Shown here: piece after piece, positions 1 to 11,432 of the stretch
Layout: each line of letters starts with the position of its first letter
Numbering within the stretch: the first letter of the stretch is position 1
Position numbers and translations under genes: made by a program
Assembly: GCA_005784505.1 (NCBI GenBank)
Contig: VCAZ01000137.1
Location: 767,501 to 831,500 of the forward strand
DNA from: Bagarius yarrelli
Taxonomy: Eukaryota > Chordata > Actinopteri > Siluriformes > Sisoridae
Direction of reading: 5' to 3'
Length of the DNA: 64,000 bases
The notes under the pieces: model-generated
What the model saw: only the letters and a program-made list of their open reading frames with translations
Told to the model about the DNA's origin: nothing
Databases searched by the model: none

Positions 1-17
1 TGATTCACTGGAAAAAC

Positions 18-952
18 AAGAACTTCTTGGTCAAGTCCCCTTTATTTCTGTAGTGCTTTTCACAATGAAGTTTGTGTCAAGGCATCTTTACAGTGTCTAA
101 TAGTAGAATAGTGTGCTAATACAATGGCAATAATAAACACTCACTAAAACACTCAGTTCTGTTTCATTCCTATCTGTAAATTAACAGTCCCGAACTAAGC
201 AAGTCAGCGAGGCAAGAAACCAAAACTCCCATCAGTGACAAAATGGAGAAAAAAACCTTGGGAGAAAACAGGTTCAGTCTGGGGGTCAGTTCTCTGCTGA
301 CCAGACAAACCAGCAGGTTATTCCTGTAACTGGAAGAAGAGAAACAGATTATTCCATGCTGCAGCAAAGTTAGAGTTAAAGTGCAGATTCTCCCTCCCCT
401 GGTCTTGTCTGGATGGCCATCTAGAAGAGAAGGTTGTTTCTAGGGATCTGTCTCTGGGGTTTATCGTCTCCAAGTGCTGATCCACTAACTGAGCTAGATA
501 TGGACTGGATCTGGTAGCGACGGTGATTTTGGAATGAGGGAGAAATTGACTAAAATTAGTGTAGATGCCTTTTACAATGTAACAGGAACATTGTGTGTTA
601 TTGTAAGTCACATACTGTAGCTGCATTGCATTGGAAGTGTTCCGGGTTCCGGTTGACCTGATTACTGAAAAGTCATAAAAGCAAGTTATTCCATCGGTAA
701 CTATTTCCTTTGTCTCTATTTCCAATTTCCTTTACTAGCACAACTTTATTCTGTCTGCAGTGAGTCTTCAAAAATTACTGCAGTAACATTTGCTTTATGC
801 TAATAATAATAGCTATGCACTGAAAAAGCGAATTATTCTGTGATGTCCCCCGGCCACTTCTAGTGACTATTATCTGAGAAAAAACAGTTAATAATATTTT
901 TAGTGTTTATGTGATATTTTTCTGTGACACAGGGACTGGACGTGATCATCAG
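18..952 (-). mobile_element. LINE family B (L2/CR1-like) 3' fragment, antisense, possible TSD-flanked insertion
   Basis: From ~31 to ~545 the minus strand matches the 3' end of the LINE family seen on the + strand at 34395-35195: the tail AAAGGGGACTTGA, a AAGCACT...ACAATGAAG tail block, TTTCTCCCAAGGTTTTT-like and GTGGATCAG blocks. The sequence TGATTCACTGGAAAAAC occurs at 1-17 and again at 953-969, so the whole 18-952 block may be one insertion flanked by a target-site duplication. The part 545-952 is not recognised. Confidence 0.6.
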
Positions 953-969
953 TGATTCACTGGAAAAAC

Positions 970-1635
970 TGGAAAAAATTTTGGTGACTTTATTGGAATG
1001 CTGGTTATGTTAAGCGCTGCATTTTATAACATTTGTTTTAGAACCTACTTTCAGTGGTGATTAACAAACAATTTATAGCCCAGCTGTAACACGGTATCTC
1101 TCAGGGCCTCTAAGAAAACAGGCATTGAGGCAGCAGGTAAGAAGAAGAAGAACCCAAATGGATGCTTGATGGACCACATCTTTTCACTGTTTCTTGTCTG
1201 AAAGGAATGGGTTTGCATTCCTAAGTCAGAGTTGTTATTATTAATTAACTGTTATTACTGAGTCTTAGCTTGCACATGATAAGCGTCTTGGCGTGAATGC
1301 ATTGCTGACTCCTGTGAAAAGCGATTACAGTACACACTTACACACTGGGATGTGATGGTGTACTGGCTTGGTCTGGATGGAGATGTTGTTCCAGCACTGA
1401 TGCGGATCAGGAACATTTGGGGACGTGTGTTTAACATTAAGTGTTTATGGATTCAGCCTCAGAGCTACTTTCACTGCTCGAATGTGCATAGAAATATTTT
1501 AGACTTTAATTGTAATTATTAATTGGTTTTATTATAAAAACCCTAAATGTCACTAATGCACATTAATGTTTAAAATACTGTTTGGTTTTAAAGGTTTAAT
1601 ACTAATTTATATAATATTCAAGTCCACCAACCTGT
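970..1635. other. unassigned AT-rich DNA
   Basis: No repeat match inside the window and no ORF with coding character. The short minus-strand frame at 1255-1437 has no recognisable motif. Confidence 0.5.
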
Positions 1636-1998
1636 GATGAACTTCTCTCTTCTCTTTATTTCTATTCTCTTCTCCTCCCTTCTCTTTTCTTTTTTATCTT
1701 CTCTTCTTTTCTTCTCTGTTCCCTTTTCTTTTCTTCTCCTCTCTTTTCTTCTCCTCTTCTTTTTCTATCTTCTTTTCTCTTCCCTTCATTTCTCTTTATC
1801 TTGTTTTCTCTTTCTGTTTCCTGTTCTTTTATTCTCTTCTATTCTCTTTATTTCTATTATCTTCTGTTTTCCTCTTTTTTCCCCCTCTTCTTTTCTCTTT
1901 CCTTCTTTTCTCTTTCTTTATCTTCTCTTCTCCTCTCTTCTTTTCCCCTCTGTTCCCTTTTCTTTTATTTTTATATTCTTGTATCTCTCTCTTCTTCT
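1636..1998. repeat. degenerate homopyrimidine tract (TTCTC-like), ~360 bp
   Basis: The + strand is almost purely C and T, with repeated TTCTC, TTTTC and CTTTATT units and only scattered purines. The 148-residue open frame over it (Leu/Phe/Ser-only) is a composition artefact. Confidence 0.9.
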
Positions 1999-1999
1999 T

Positions 2000-3688
2000 G
2001 TGCTCCTACAATCCAAAACCAACAATAAACAAAATAAAAATGTACATTTATTTAATCAAATTGGTAACAATCTCCTGTAATGACTCTCATTTCATTCATT
2101 TCTTAGCGAGAGAGTGAATCTAAAGCCTCAGTTTCATGGATATTGTTTATGTACATTTTTATAACAATAGAGATAATTGATTGAGAATTTTTAAACTACA
2201 TGTTAATGTTAAATCAGGGCATCTTGTGCACACATCAGGGGGTTAATGTTCCTGGGCAGCGTGGGAGTAGCAGGCATGCCTGGGCATTTTGAATGTCTCA
2301 TATCCAACATTGTCGAGTAGAACATTAACCTGAGGCAGGTCAAGAAATCAGGCTGTTTTCATTCAGATAGCAAATGTTATCCAAGTTTCCACTGCTACTG
2401 CAGAGAAGTGATCAATCACCCAGCATGGTCATTTCACACAGAGTTAATATTCAACTGCAGAGAGGGGCTATAGATCGAGGATCACTTTTCTGCTCTTAGG
2501 AACTTGGCAGACTGGTAAAGGAAGACTTCTGTTTTGTTATTCAAATCTACAACTGCAGCATAAAGGAAGTGACTTTGTTCCTATCAGAACAGTTTCATTT
2601 CAGTTTTATCAATAACAAACTATTTATAAAATATAAAACGAATCATTACACTGTAACACTGTAAGTTTTGTTTTACACTATTTTAAATGCACTAAACTGA
2701 GAATTCACAAGCCTGAGATATCAACGAGATGGAAGCACATTAGTCTCAGCCTCAGACGTCACAGTTACAGACCGCTGGATGAATGCTTAATTCATACAGC
2801 ATAATTAGCTAAAAACACTTCAGGTGTCTCAAAGTCGTCCTCTAATTGGTTGAAGGATTTCCGGGAGACATGTGTGTCGCATTGTTTATTATCCACCTGG
2901 AAATCAAAAAAGTCATCTGTTGTGTTTACATCAGTGGAAGTGATCGATAAAATGCTGAAATCGACGATGAAAAATTGACAGAGCAACCATGAAGTGTTAG
3001 ACAGTGATCTAGATTATTTCATGCAGAGGTTTAAGATCAGATAAAACCTTTGGAGTACTGAGCCTTGAGGTACTCCATACTGCATTTGTGATCGATATGA
3101 TACCTCCTTATACATTGAATTGATGGCAGTCAGATCAATTTAAACCATGCTAATGCATTTTAACCTATGCTAACGTAAAAATAATTTCCACAACAGCAAC
3201 AAGGACTCTGGTTCTATTATCCATGAGTATTTTTTACTAACACCTGCTTCTTTTTCTACAGAAGATTCTAATAAAATATCACTCCTGGTAAGAAATTAAA
3301 TAAGATTGGCACTATATTAGCACAGAGATATTAATACTTTTATTAATCATGCTAGGGAGGAGTGTGAAATAAACTCAGATCTGACCTTTTTATGTTGTTT
3401 CTGTAGATTTTTTTTTCTTTGCAAAAGCAAAAGTTTGTATGATGAGTCTTTTCTCAGTAAACAGGAGGTCACAGTCACTTCATGACACATTAGTGGGTTA
3501 ATGCTCTGACAAACACTGAGGTAAGAGCTCCACAGGGCCCTGTTGTTAGTGCAGACTTACCCTGGTGGTTGTTTATGATGGATGTCTAGAGGTGAAACTG
3601 TACAGACTCCCTGCTGCTTCATGTAAAATAAGATCTGTTATTAAGTCACATTTCCACATTATAATTTAAATAAAGACATCTTTCTTTT

Positions 3689-3690
<2 letters not shown>
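2000..3690. other. unassigned intergenic DNA
   Basis: Non-coding on both strands by eye, with no long repeat. The stretch 2220-2520 is more GC-balanced and looks unique (single-copy candidate). The rest is AT-rich. Confidence 0.45.

Positions 3691-3691
<1 letters not shown>

Positions 3692-3731
<40 letters not shown>
3692..3731. repeat. (CT)n microsatellite
   Basis: About 15-18 CT units with one TTT interruption near the 3' end. Confidence 0.95.
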
Positions 3732-3944
3732 GACCACTGTTTTAAAAAGAATCAGTGACCTGAACTAACAGAATAAAAGTGCTGTACTGCCTAAAGTTAA
3801 ATTAATGTCTTTATGGTGACTTAACTTCTACGTTATAAGCAGTGTGGACATCACAGCGTTTTTTTGTGTTTTTAAAGTATTAATATTCTAATTTGTTTTA
3901 TTGTTTAACAATATTATACACCCAGCTCATGTCCGATCATGAGT

Positions 3945-4113
3945 TTCTTGTTCCTCTGGTTTCTCTCTGGGTTTCTTCCTGTTCCATCTCAGGGAGTTTT
4001 TCCTCAGGGAGTTTTATTTTCATCCTTTAATTTCTTTGATTATGTAAAGCTGCTTTGTGAAAATGACTATTGTAAAAAGCACCAAACAAATAAAATTGAA
4101 TTGAAATTGAATT
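3945..4113 (+). mobile_element. L2-type LINE family A, 3' tail only
   Basis: Matches the tails at 31120-31327, 33100-33316 and 38440-38646: GGTTTCTTCCT..CATCTCAGGGAGTTTTTCCT, AAGCTGCTTTGTGA, ATTGTAAAAAGC, CAAACAAATAAAATTGAATTG. A 5'-truncated insertion with no reverse transcriptase remaining. Confidence 0.8.
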
Positions 4114-4551
4114 GTTCAGTGTAGATAAAATAAAATGACATGTTTACGTTCTACCTAATGTAACTTTATTGTGAATTATTTAACAAAATGAACGATAGTA
4201 CTAGAATTGAACCACATTCCTTCAGATCGACAAGTACCACCTGACTAGTCCCACCATCTACTAAGAAGCAGGGTACCAAGATGGTGAAATAAATCCTCAT
4301 TAATGTCAGAACTACAGAGTAACTGGCTGTCTTCAAGTGAAGATTACAAATCAAACTCTTTCTCAAATGCTTAGCACTTGACATTTAAAAATTAGGGAAA
4401 AAATATAAAAACATTTTTATGCTGCTCTTTTTAAGAGTTTTTGTGGGTTCTTACACTGTGATTTGTGATCTAATGTATCAGTATTGAGCTGTTCAATGAT
4501 GTGACTCAAAGCACTTTTGTGCGTCACTCTGGATAAGAGCTTCAATGTTAA

Positions 4552-4819
4552 TGGAGTTAAAAGGTCTGAAAGATGATGTGATGGTTACAGTATTTCTATT
4601 GGACAGGTATATGGAATATGGGTGTGATTGGATTTTGGTGTGTTTGATAGGAACTCAGAGTTTATGTAGTTTGTGTATTTTTATGAATGAGTGTAACTCC
4701 AGCAGCAGCAGCAGTGTGTGTAATCGGGGAATGTTTAAATGGTATTTTAGTGCTGTTACTAACTGTAATATAAAGTTTTCTGATGTACTGTAGTAATGTT
4801 GTCTCTGGTCATCTAGTTC
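4552..4819 (+). repeat. unknown dispersed repeat R1, copy 1
   Basis: Matches the reverse complement of 23494-23784 almost throughout: GGAGTTAAA, TCTGAAAGATGATGTGATGG, ATGGAATATGGGTGTGATTG, an AGC/CTG triplet run and GTCTCTGGTCATCTAGT. No coding content. Boundaries are set by where the two copies diverge. Confidence 0.8.
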
Positions 4820-4989
4820 ATGAGTTCAGGAGGCGTGACTTTGGACCACGAAGGTGAGACATGCACTTTCACTGTGGCTACAGTTAGCATTTTCACAAAT
4901 GTCCTACTGCAAATTTAAACTCATGGTTGAACCGAACCAGGATGAAGTTGTTACCTTTCTGAAGAGGTTTTTGTTAAAATGAAATAATC

Positions 4990-5162
4990 AGGGCCGAAGT
5001 CGTGGTGAAGTGCGTTAAAGCATCAGGACCCACATGTGCAGCTGTGCTCTGGCATCCCAGGTCCAACTCAGGCACTCGGCCCTTTCTGGTCCCACCCCTC
5101 TCTGCCCCTTATTTCATTGCTTTCTGTCTTATCAATAAAGACAAAATGCCCCCCAAAAATAA
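4990..5162 (+). mobile_element. tRNA-type SINE family C
   Basis: Resembles a fish SINE containing CATCCCAGGTCCAACTC (B-box-like), CTCGGCCCTTT, CCCCTCTCTGCCCCTT and a TATCAATAAAGACAAAATGCC tail, here ending in AAAAATAATC. Family assignment is from memory of similar fish repeats. Confidence 0.6.
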
Positions 5163-6757
5163 TCAGTTAGAATAATCAAAGGGACATTAGCTCTAGTGTA
5201 AAACTAGAAGAAGTTAAAGACACCATTTTTTTCTTTTGTTTAATTGCAACTTATATAGTGTAGATGTTTGACTAAACTTTGCACTGATCTTATGTTCCCA
5301 TCCAGGGTGAATTCCCACATTACAGATAGGACATAGACTCACTACAAAACGAACCATGATAAAACACACTCTATTGATGAGCAAGTCTACCTTTTAAAGT
5401 AATTGATGCACTAATTAAACAGTAAAATGCTGTATGAGATTAGAACATTTAATGTGATGTGCTACCTGGTGGCTGATTTATCGACACTGTAACTGGGTGA
5501 CCGCAGGTCCTTAAAAAGTCCTTAAACATATTAAAATCAGATCAGATAAATCTGAAATATTTTGGTCCTAAAACAATCCCCAGACCCCGTGAGTGTTTAT
5601 TTTTATTGGACAGAACGAGTAATGTTTTTCCCCTGCTGTAGTTATTGCGTCATCAGTGAGAATTAAGGTAGCAGGTCGAACTACAGGAAGCTGCAATGAG
5701 TAAAAATAGGCTTTTTCAAGAAATGCCTGGACAAAACCACATACTGCAGCTATTCCAACAGCATGACTTCGTAATAAAAGAGTCCGGGTGCTGAATTAAC
5801 CTGTCTGCAGCCCAGATCTTTCACCTATAGACTAATTAAACAAAGTAAGACGACCACAAACTCTTTAGCCGCTGAAAACCGGAATCAGGCAAGAATGGAA
5901 CCAAATTCCACCGCTAAATTCCAAAACTACAAAAACTCAGAAGCTTGATGTCCAGACGTCTTTAAACTGTTTTAAAAAGAAGAAAAGAAATCATGCTAAC
6001 AGACTAGAAAAAAATTATATAAACAAATAATTTCTTTTATCTTTAATAATGTAATTTTTATTAATTCTATTAAATTCCCACGACAAGACACAGATTATTC
6101 ATTATAGCACAGACTGTTAAATAATGTGGCTAGTATTTTCTTAATATTACTAAAATACTGAGAGTATTAACAGGTTAGCAGTGTATATATAAAACTAGCA
6201 CCACTGTCCAGGAGGTAAAGGGTGTATTAAAGCCCTGCAAAGTGTAAGGTGAAGCTGACACATCCTCCTCCTCTGAGATTGCATCCCATGACACGGAGAT
6301 GACATCATCATCATCCGGCTGCCTGTGTCATGTCTCAGCTGTAATACTTTACTGTGCTCAGAGGAGCTGAAAGGAAGCTGGTAACATTAACTCTAAATGA
6401 CGTCGACCGGAACAGCTTGAGGAACTGCCCCTGTCCTTTATCCGCTCAGCCGAAGCGAGAACAACAGCAAAGGGTAAAAGAAAGACGCTTGGAGGGAATG
6501 TAGGGCAGGCGATGTGCTGAAGGTGACCCTCATCAGAGCACAAAGCCCATGGCATAAAATAAACTCCTAATAAACACCGCATATGAGGCAAGATCTGTTA
6601 TTATGGGATGTGTTAAAAAAAGTATATTAAAAATATTTTCTTTTTCTTAAATGCTGTATGATTCTTAATACTCTTTTTTAAAAAAAATATGACTTATTTA
6701 ATTATACAAGACAATTATTTCTATTCTTTACTTGTTATTGACTATTTTTTATTGAAC
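5163..6757. other. unassigned intergenic DNA
   Basis: No supported exon or repeat. 6230-6600 is GC-balanced and includes GACGTCGACCGGAAC and TGACACGGAGATGACATCAT. The minus-strand frame at 6358-6591 there has no recognisable domain. Confidence 0.4.
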
Positions 6758-6822
<65 letters not shown>

Positions 6823-6948
6823 ATATGCACTGTATGCCTTGTAGAATAGACAGACAGACAGACAGACAGACAGATAGACAGATAGATAGATAGATAGACA
6901 GAACAGACAGATAGATAGAAAGACAGATAGATAGAAAGACAGACAGAC

Positions 6949-7007
<59 letters not shown>

Positions 7008-7030
7008 ATATGCACTGTATGCCTTGTAGA

Positions 7031-7099
<69 letters not shown>

Positions 7100-7145
7100 A
7101 TATGCACCTTGTAGAATAGACAGACAGACAGACAGACAGATAGAC

Positions 7146-7196
<51 letters not shown>

Positions 7197-7212
7197 ATAT
7201 GCACCTTGTAGA

Positions 7213-7297
<85 letters not shown>

Positions 7298-7320
7298 ATA
7301 TGCACTGTATGCCTTGTAGA

Positions 7321-7408
<88 letters not shown>
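6758..7408. repeat. higher-order GATA/GACA (Bkm-like) array with conserved spacers
   Basis: (GATA)n and (GACA)n blocks interrupted by a conserved non-repeat spacer beginning GAATATGCAC and ending CTTGTAGAATA. The spacer occurs five times: 28 bp at 6821-6848, 7006-7033 and 7296-7323, and a 21-bp form lacking TGTATGC at 7098-7118 and 7195-7215. The unit therefore grew by duplication of microsatellite-plus-spacer modules as well as by slippage. Long Tyr/Leu/Ser frames on the minus strand are repeat translations. Confidence 0.95.
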
Positions 7409-7632
7409 TGAAGTGAAAAAGCGGCACATGTTTTTAAAGCTCTGCAACTGTTAATTTGTATAGAAAAAGTATTGAGATACAACAACAAAGCAAAGCTAGT
7501 GTAAGTTACACATCTTCTTCAGATTCCCTTTTTTTCTTAACCGGATGTTCTTAGGAGGATGTTTTGTCTTCAGGATGTTTATTCATTTAATCATTCCTGT
7601 TTAATATATAGCACACACTCTCTTACACCAAT

Positions 7633-7693
<61 letters not shown>
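7633..7693. repeat. (GATA)n microsatellite
   Basis: About 15 pure GATA units, 225 bp from the large array and without its spacer. Confidence 0.95.
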
Positions 7694-8460
7694 GTCCCCA
7701 AAGTCTGTAACAGGGACAATAGTTAAAGTGGGACGTTGTGTAGAGTGGATGTTTGGCTAAACTGTGCACTCCAATCCAGGTGTAGTTTAACCTCACACCT
7801 AATTATTACAAACCTGCCCACAATAGATCTCACACTGAAGATGAGAAAATGGTTCTTTTGATGTAAATAGCATAACATTCTTGCAGTGTTGTTGTCCTCG
7901 TTTAGAGTTCCTGTGTTATGTAATCTAATAAAACTCAGGAAAGCATGAAGCCAAACGAGGCAGCTTTGACCATGAACACAAACAGAAGCTCATGATTTGG
8001 AAAAATTTACTCCTTAACACTTGGCAGAAGCACATGATTGGTCTATTTAACCCTACAGCTCTTTTATGCAATCCTTGATTTAAATATTTTTCAGGCTTCC
8101 TTGTATATATATATATATATATTTTTTCTGAATATACCAGAACCTTAATTTTTATAGCAGTATATGTTACAAGAATTGTATGACAAATTTGTTTAAAAAT
8201 AATATTTTTAAAAATTTAAAGGAAACATTTCACAGTAATATAGCAATTGAACATAGCGATTTAATGCTAACAAGTAAGAAATAACCTTAATTACATAGCA
8301 CTGAGTCGCCACTTGAGCTGGTTGGAGAATTTATCAACTAGTTTATAGTTAAAAGTAGCTTTATTCTTAAAAAAATTCTCTGATTTGTACCTGAGATCAA
8401 AAGCTAATGCATATTTTTAGGAATAAATCACTATTTTTTTAAGGTTAAGGTTATAATCTT
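7694..8460. other. unassigned AT-rich DNA
   Basis: Contains a short (TA)n at 8104-8122. Nothing else recognised. Confidence 0.45.
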
Positions 8461-8475
8461 TTTGAGTATAAACTT

Positions 8476-9010
8476 TCAGCTACTTTTAAACCAAAAACAA
8501 GTTGATAAACTCTCCAACCAGCTCGAGTCCGAGTCAGACAAAGCAGCATCACAAAAAACGTCTAAGCTAGAGGACAAACAGGAGGCCATGCAAACCACAG
8601 GTTGGATCACATGTCTAACCCAGCCGACCCCTGATTCTAAACCACCCTGCCTTTCTGGTGACATCACTTCATTACCCTGTCCCACTGGTTTCATCACTCC
8701 ACTAACTTGCTCCCTTGAGGACATCAGTCTGCCTCACTGCTCAGCTGATGATGTTGATTCATTGCTCTGCCCGTTTCCTTCGAGAGCAACATCATTCTTT
8801 TTCTGCTTTTCTTTAGCTTTTTCTGTTCTTGCTAGGGTTGTCAGATTCAGGGTTGCCCCTGTGGGAGAGAGCAGAGAGAAGTTTAATTCTAAGGGCCCAC
8901 ACACTTTGAGGGCCCCAGAGACCTGTTTTTGTTGGTAACAGTAAAGAATGGGTGTGATAGCGGGTCCAGTCTCATATTCTTTTGTAAGGCCAAAAATTGC
9001 AATGAGAATA
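8476..9010 (-). mobile_element. possible hAT-like transposon relic (5' end and N-terminal coding part)
   Basis: Reading the minus strand, a GGGCCC-rich leader (9000-8878) is followed by an open frame containing ARTEKAKEKQKKNDVALEGN and a Ser/Thr-rich stretch, then a stop after TSSAEQ, and further open sequence to ~8476. Lys-rich 'AEKAKEKQKKN' segments resemble the N-termini of hAT-type transposases of the ZMYM-like group. No zinc finger or catalytic block is visible. The leader recurs elsewhere in the window (22390-22522, 46842-46982). Confidence 0.35.
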
Positions 9011-9240
9011 TTTTGCAAATCTAATGCAGTCTGCTGTCTTAAGGCTAAACTTTAACTTCAATTCAGGTTCAACAATGATCAGCGATGTTATCAGTATATT
9101 TATAAATTAAAAATGTTATACTATACTATTAAACCACAGTTCTGTAGATTTTTTTATTTTTATTGGTCTAAATGGTGAACTTAGCGATCAGTTATTATTC
9201 ATCCATCCATTGTCTTTAGCAAGCATTTACCCCGCTGGGT

Positions 9241-9432
9241 GTAAAAAAAACCTTGGGAGAAACCCGGCTCAGTCGGAGGGGTACAGTTTCTGTGGTTTTG
9301 TCCGGGTGGCTGTCTAGAGGGCGAGGTCATTACTGGGAAACTGCCACTGGGGCTTATTGTCCCTGTACTGATCCACTAACTGGACTGGATACAGACTGGA
9401 TCTGGTGGCGACGGTGAGCTGGGAATAATAAA
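9241..9432 (-). mobile_element. LINE family B 3' fragment, antisense
   Basis: The minus strand contains CTCACCGTCGCCACCAGATC, GTGGATCAG, GCCCCAGTGGCAG and TTTCTCCCAAGGTTTTT, in the same order as in other family B copies. Confidence 0.7.
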
Positions 9433-9461
9433 AGAAACTTGCCTACTAAACATTGAATAGG

Positions 9462-9665
9462 TATTCAAATCCTGTTAATTACTTATAAAGCTCTGAATGG
9501 TTTAGTACCTTAGTACCTGAGTGACTCTTATCCTATTATAGTCCTCTATATGCATCCACTGCGTTCTCAAAACTCTGGCAATCTAATAAAACCTAGAATA
9601 ACAAAATCAACTGCAGGCAGCAGATCCTTTTCTTATCTAGAGCTCAAACTCTGCATTATGTCTAT
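9462..9665 (+). mobile_element. LINE reverse transcriptase C-terminal relic
   Basis: Conceptual translation with stops gives LITYKALNGLVP, LSDSYPII, HPLRSQNSGNLI, ITKSTAGSRSFSYLE, matching the end of L2/CR1-type polymerase ORFs (compare 37600-37780). Heavily decayed. Its orientation is opposite to the adjacent family B tail, so it is a separate insertion or a rearranged one. Confidence 0.65.
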
Positions 9666-10410
9666 CTCAAAAGGGAATAATTGTGTATTGCTGTGGGTAA
9701 ATAACTGTAATTAAATTCCAATGGGTTATAAATAGATAAAATGTACATTTGACATTCTTTAATGAATGTAATTTTGTAATATTTCTGAATAATCAAATGT
9801 GAGATGGAAACAGTGACTTTATCAAACTGCGCCATCACTGATTATTTACCCTTTTTCATTATATAAGATTTATAATATTATATTAGACTTCTTGTTGTTT
9901 CATTTCTTATATAATAGTTATTTTTGGATCATTTCACTGATGTATAATTCTGTGGCAGAAATGAGCAGCTTCCTCCTGTAATTAAACAGCAGTTCCCTGC
10001 CTGGACTGTCTGCTAATAAAATTTAAAAAAAAAGATGATTCACTCAGTCATTTCCATGCCTCGCGCTAGGCTGGCTCCATTATCGCACCAGGAAGACAGG
10101 GGCAGTGGGGGAGGGAGTAATCATGTGGAAACCTGAACGAGGACCGCTCCATGGGAGGAAAACAGAGCAAAGGGTGGAGGGTGAGCTGGATTGGTGACTC
10201 ATGCTCACTGGATACTGGCTCACTCACCTACCAGAGAAATCTACAGCCTACATTAATAAAAATACAAGAAATCAAAATACACTAATAACAGCTGAAATAA
10301 ATGCATGAAACATTAGGACATCAAGCCTATAATATTGTCTGGTAGCTTTTCGGATATTAAATATGATTATAATTTTTAACAATATGATGTTACATTTCAC
10401 TATAAGTGGT
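9666..10410. other. unassigned DNA; possible conserved block
   Basis: 9666-9990 is AT-rich with nothing recognised. 10040-10230 is markedly GC-richer, repeat-free and contains TGGCTCCATTATCGCACC and GGGGGAGGGAGTAATCATG. No ORF fits it, so a non-coding conserved element is one possibility. Confidence 0.3.
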
Positions 10411-10568
10411 AGGAGGTGGTAACTCAGTGGTTAAGATCTTTGAATGACAGTACCACCAAGTTACCCCTGCTGGGCTAATTCAACTCACAATTGCTAAGTT
10501 GTAAAAATGAAATAAAATGTAAGTTGCTTTGGATAAGCGTGTTGGCCAAGTGCTGTAAATGTAAATGG
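10411..10568 (+). mobile_element. tRNA-derived SINE family A
   Basis: The head GGTGGTAACTCAGTGGTTAA resembles a tRNA A-box region. The body has CACCAAGTTACCCCTGCTGGG, and the tail reads CTTTGGATAAGCGTGTTGGC..TGTAAATGTAAAT. The B box is decayed. Same family as 15003, 14001, 15241, 29017, 44320, 52345 and 57938. Confidence 0.8.
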
Positions 10569-10611
10569 CCTAAAGTTTGTGAACACCTTAACAGGACACC
10601 TACTGTACCTT

Positions 10612-10692
10612 TCCGTTACTCAGTTCAATTTATTTTTATTTGTTTATTGCTTTTAAGAGTGGACATTGTCTCAAAGCAGCTTTCACACAGAT
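10612..10692 (-). mobile_element. L2-type LINE tail fragment, antisense
   Basis: The minus strand reads AAAGCTGCTTTGAGACAATG, CACTCTTAAAAGCAA, then AATAAAAATAAATTGAACTG, the usual L2 tail. Confidence 0.65.
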
Positions 10693-11324
10693 AAATACTG
10701 TAAGAATGTAAGATTGTCCTTTATAAGTGTAAGTTTGTCCCTAATGAACAAAGCGGTGGTGACTGTAGCAAGAAAAATCTACCTGAGATAAAATAAGTGA
10801 GAAACTCTCTTTCTTTCTTTTTATCTGTGTGTCTGCCTAGCTATAACCTAGCTCTCAGTGTCCCAGGTTGTGTCTTTGGACCTAGGAGTGTCATAGCATA
10901 TGGACAGAAATAGATAGATGGGTGATGACGGTTAGTCTTGTGTTCGGGTTTCATCATTGGACATTTTTTTTTTTAAGCAAAAAATTTTATAAGTTGCTTA
11001 AAAGCTACTGGACAAAATTCTGTCTGGATATAGACATACTGTATCTTTAAACACATTCGCTGGTGTCACTCAGATGAAAATAGGTTCTTGAATCTGAATC
11101 ATCTTATGGTTTCTTTTTAACGTCATCTCAGGGAGTTTTTTTCTGAAGTCGCCACTGGGCCACTTTTGCCCATTACGGATAAATATAAATTGTGTAACAA
11201 GTGTATAAATTAACTAAATTAGATATAAAAATAGTTTAAAAATAGTGTTTTGTGTAAACATTGTAAGTCTGCAGTTTAAGAGGGTTGAAAATGAAGTATA
11301 GCCTATTAGAGATTTAGTGCGTCT

Positions 11325-11432
11325 CAACACAGCTTTTAAACAGATGTAGTTCCCAATTATACCTCTAATGAACTGCAACACTGTGACCACAAATTACCCA
11401 TAGCCATTTACACAAACTTATAAAAACTATTC
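11325..11432 (+). repeat. unknown dispersed repeat R2, copy 1
   Basis: About 108 bp, roughly 90% identical by eye to 14811-14918: CAACACAGCTTTTAAACAGA, CCAATTATAC, TGAACTGCAA, CTGTGACCACAAATTACCCA, then AGCCATTTACACAAACTTAT. No coding sense. Both copies end at AAAAACTATTC. Confidence 0.8.

Noticed and set aside
1634..2080. 148-residue plus-strand open frame
   Set aside because: Translation of a pyrimidine tract, composed almost only of Leu, Phe and Ser. No domain.
6735..7488. Three long minus-strand open frames rich in Tyr-Leu-Ser-Ile
   Set aside because: All are translations of the GATA/GACA array in different frames.
8462..8938. 158-residue plus-strand frame
   Set aside because: Starts at TTG. 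It is antisense to the better supported transposase-like minus-strand frame and has no recognisable domain.
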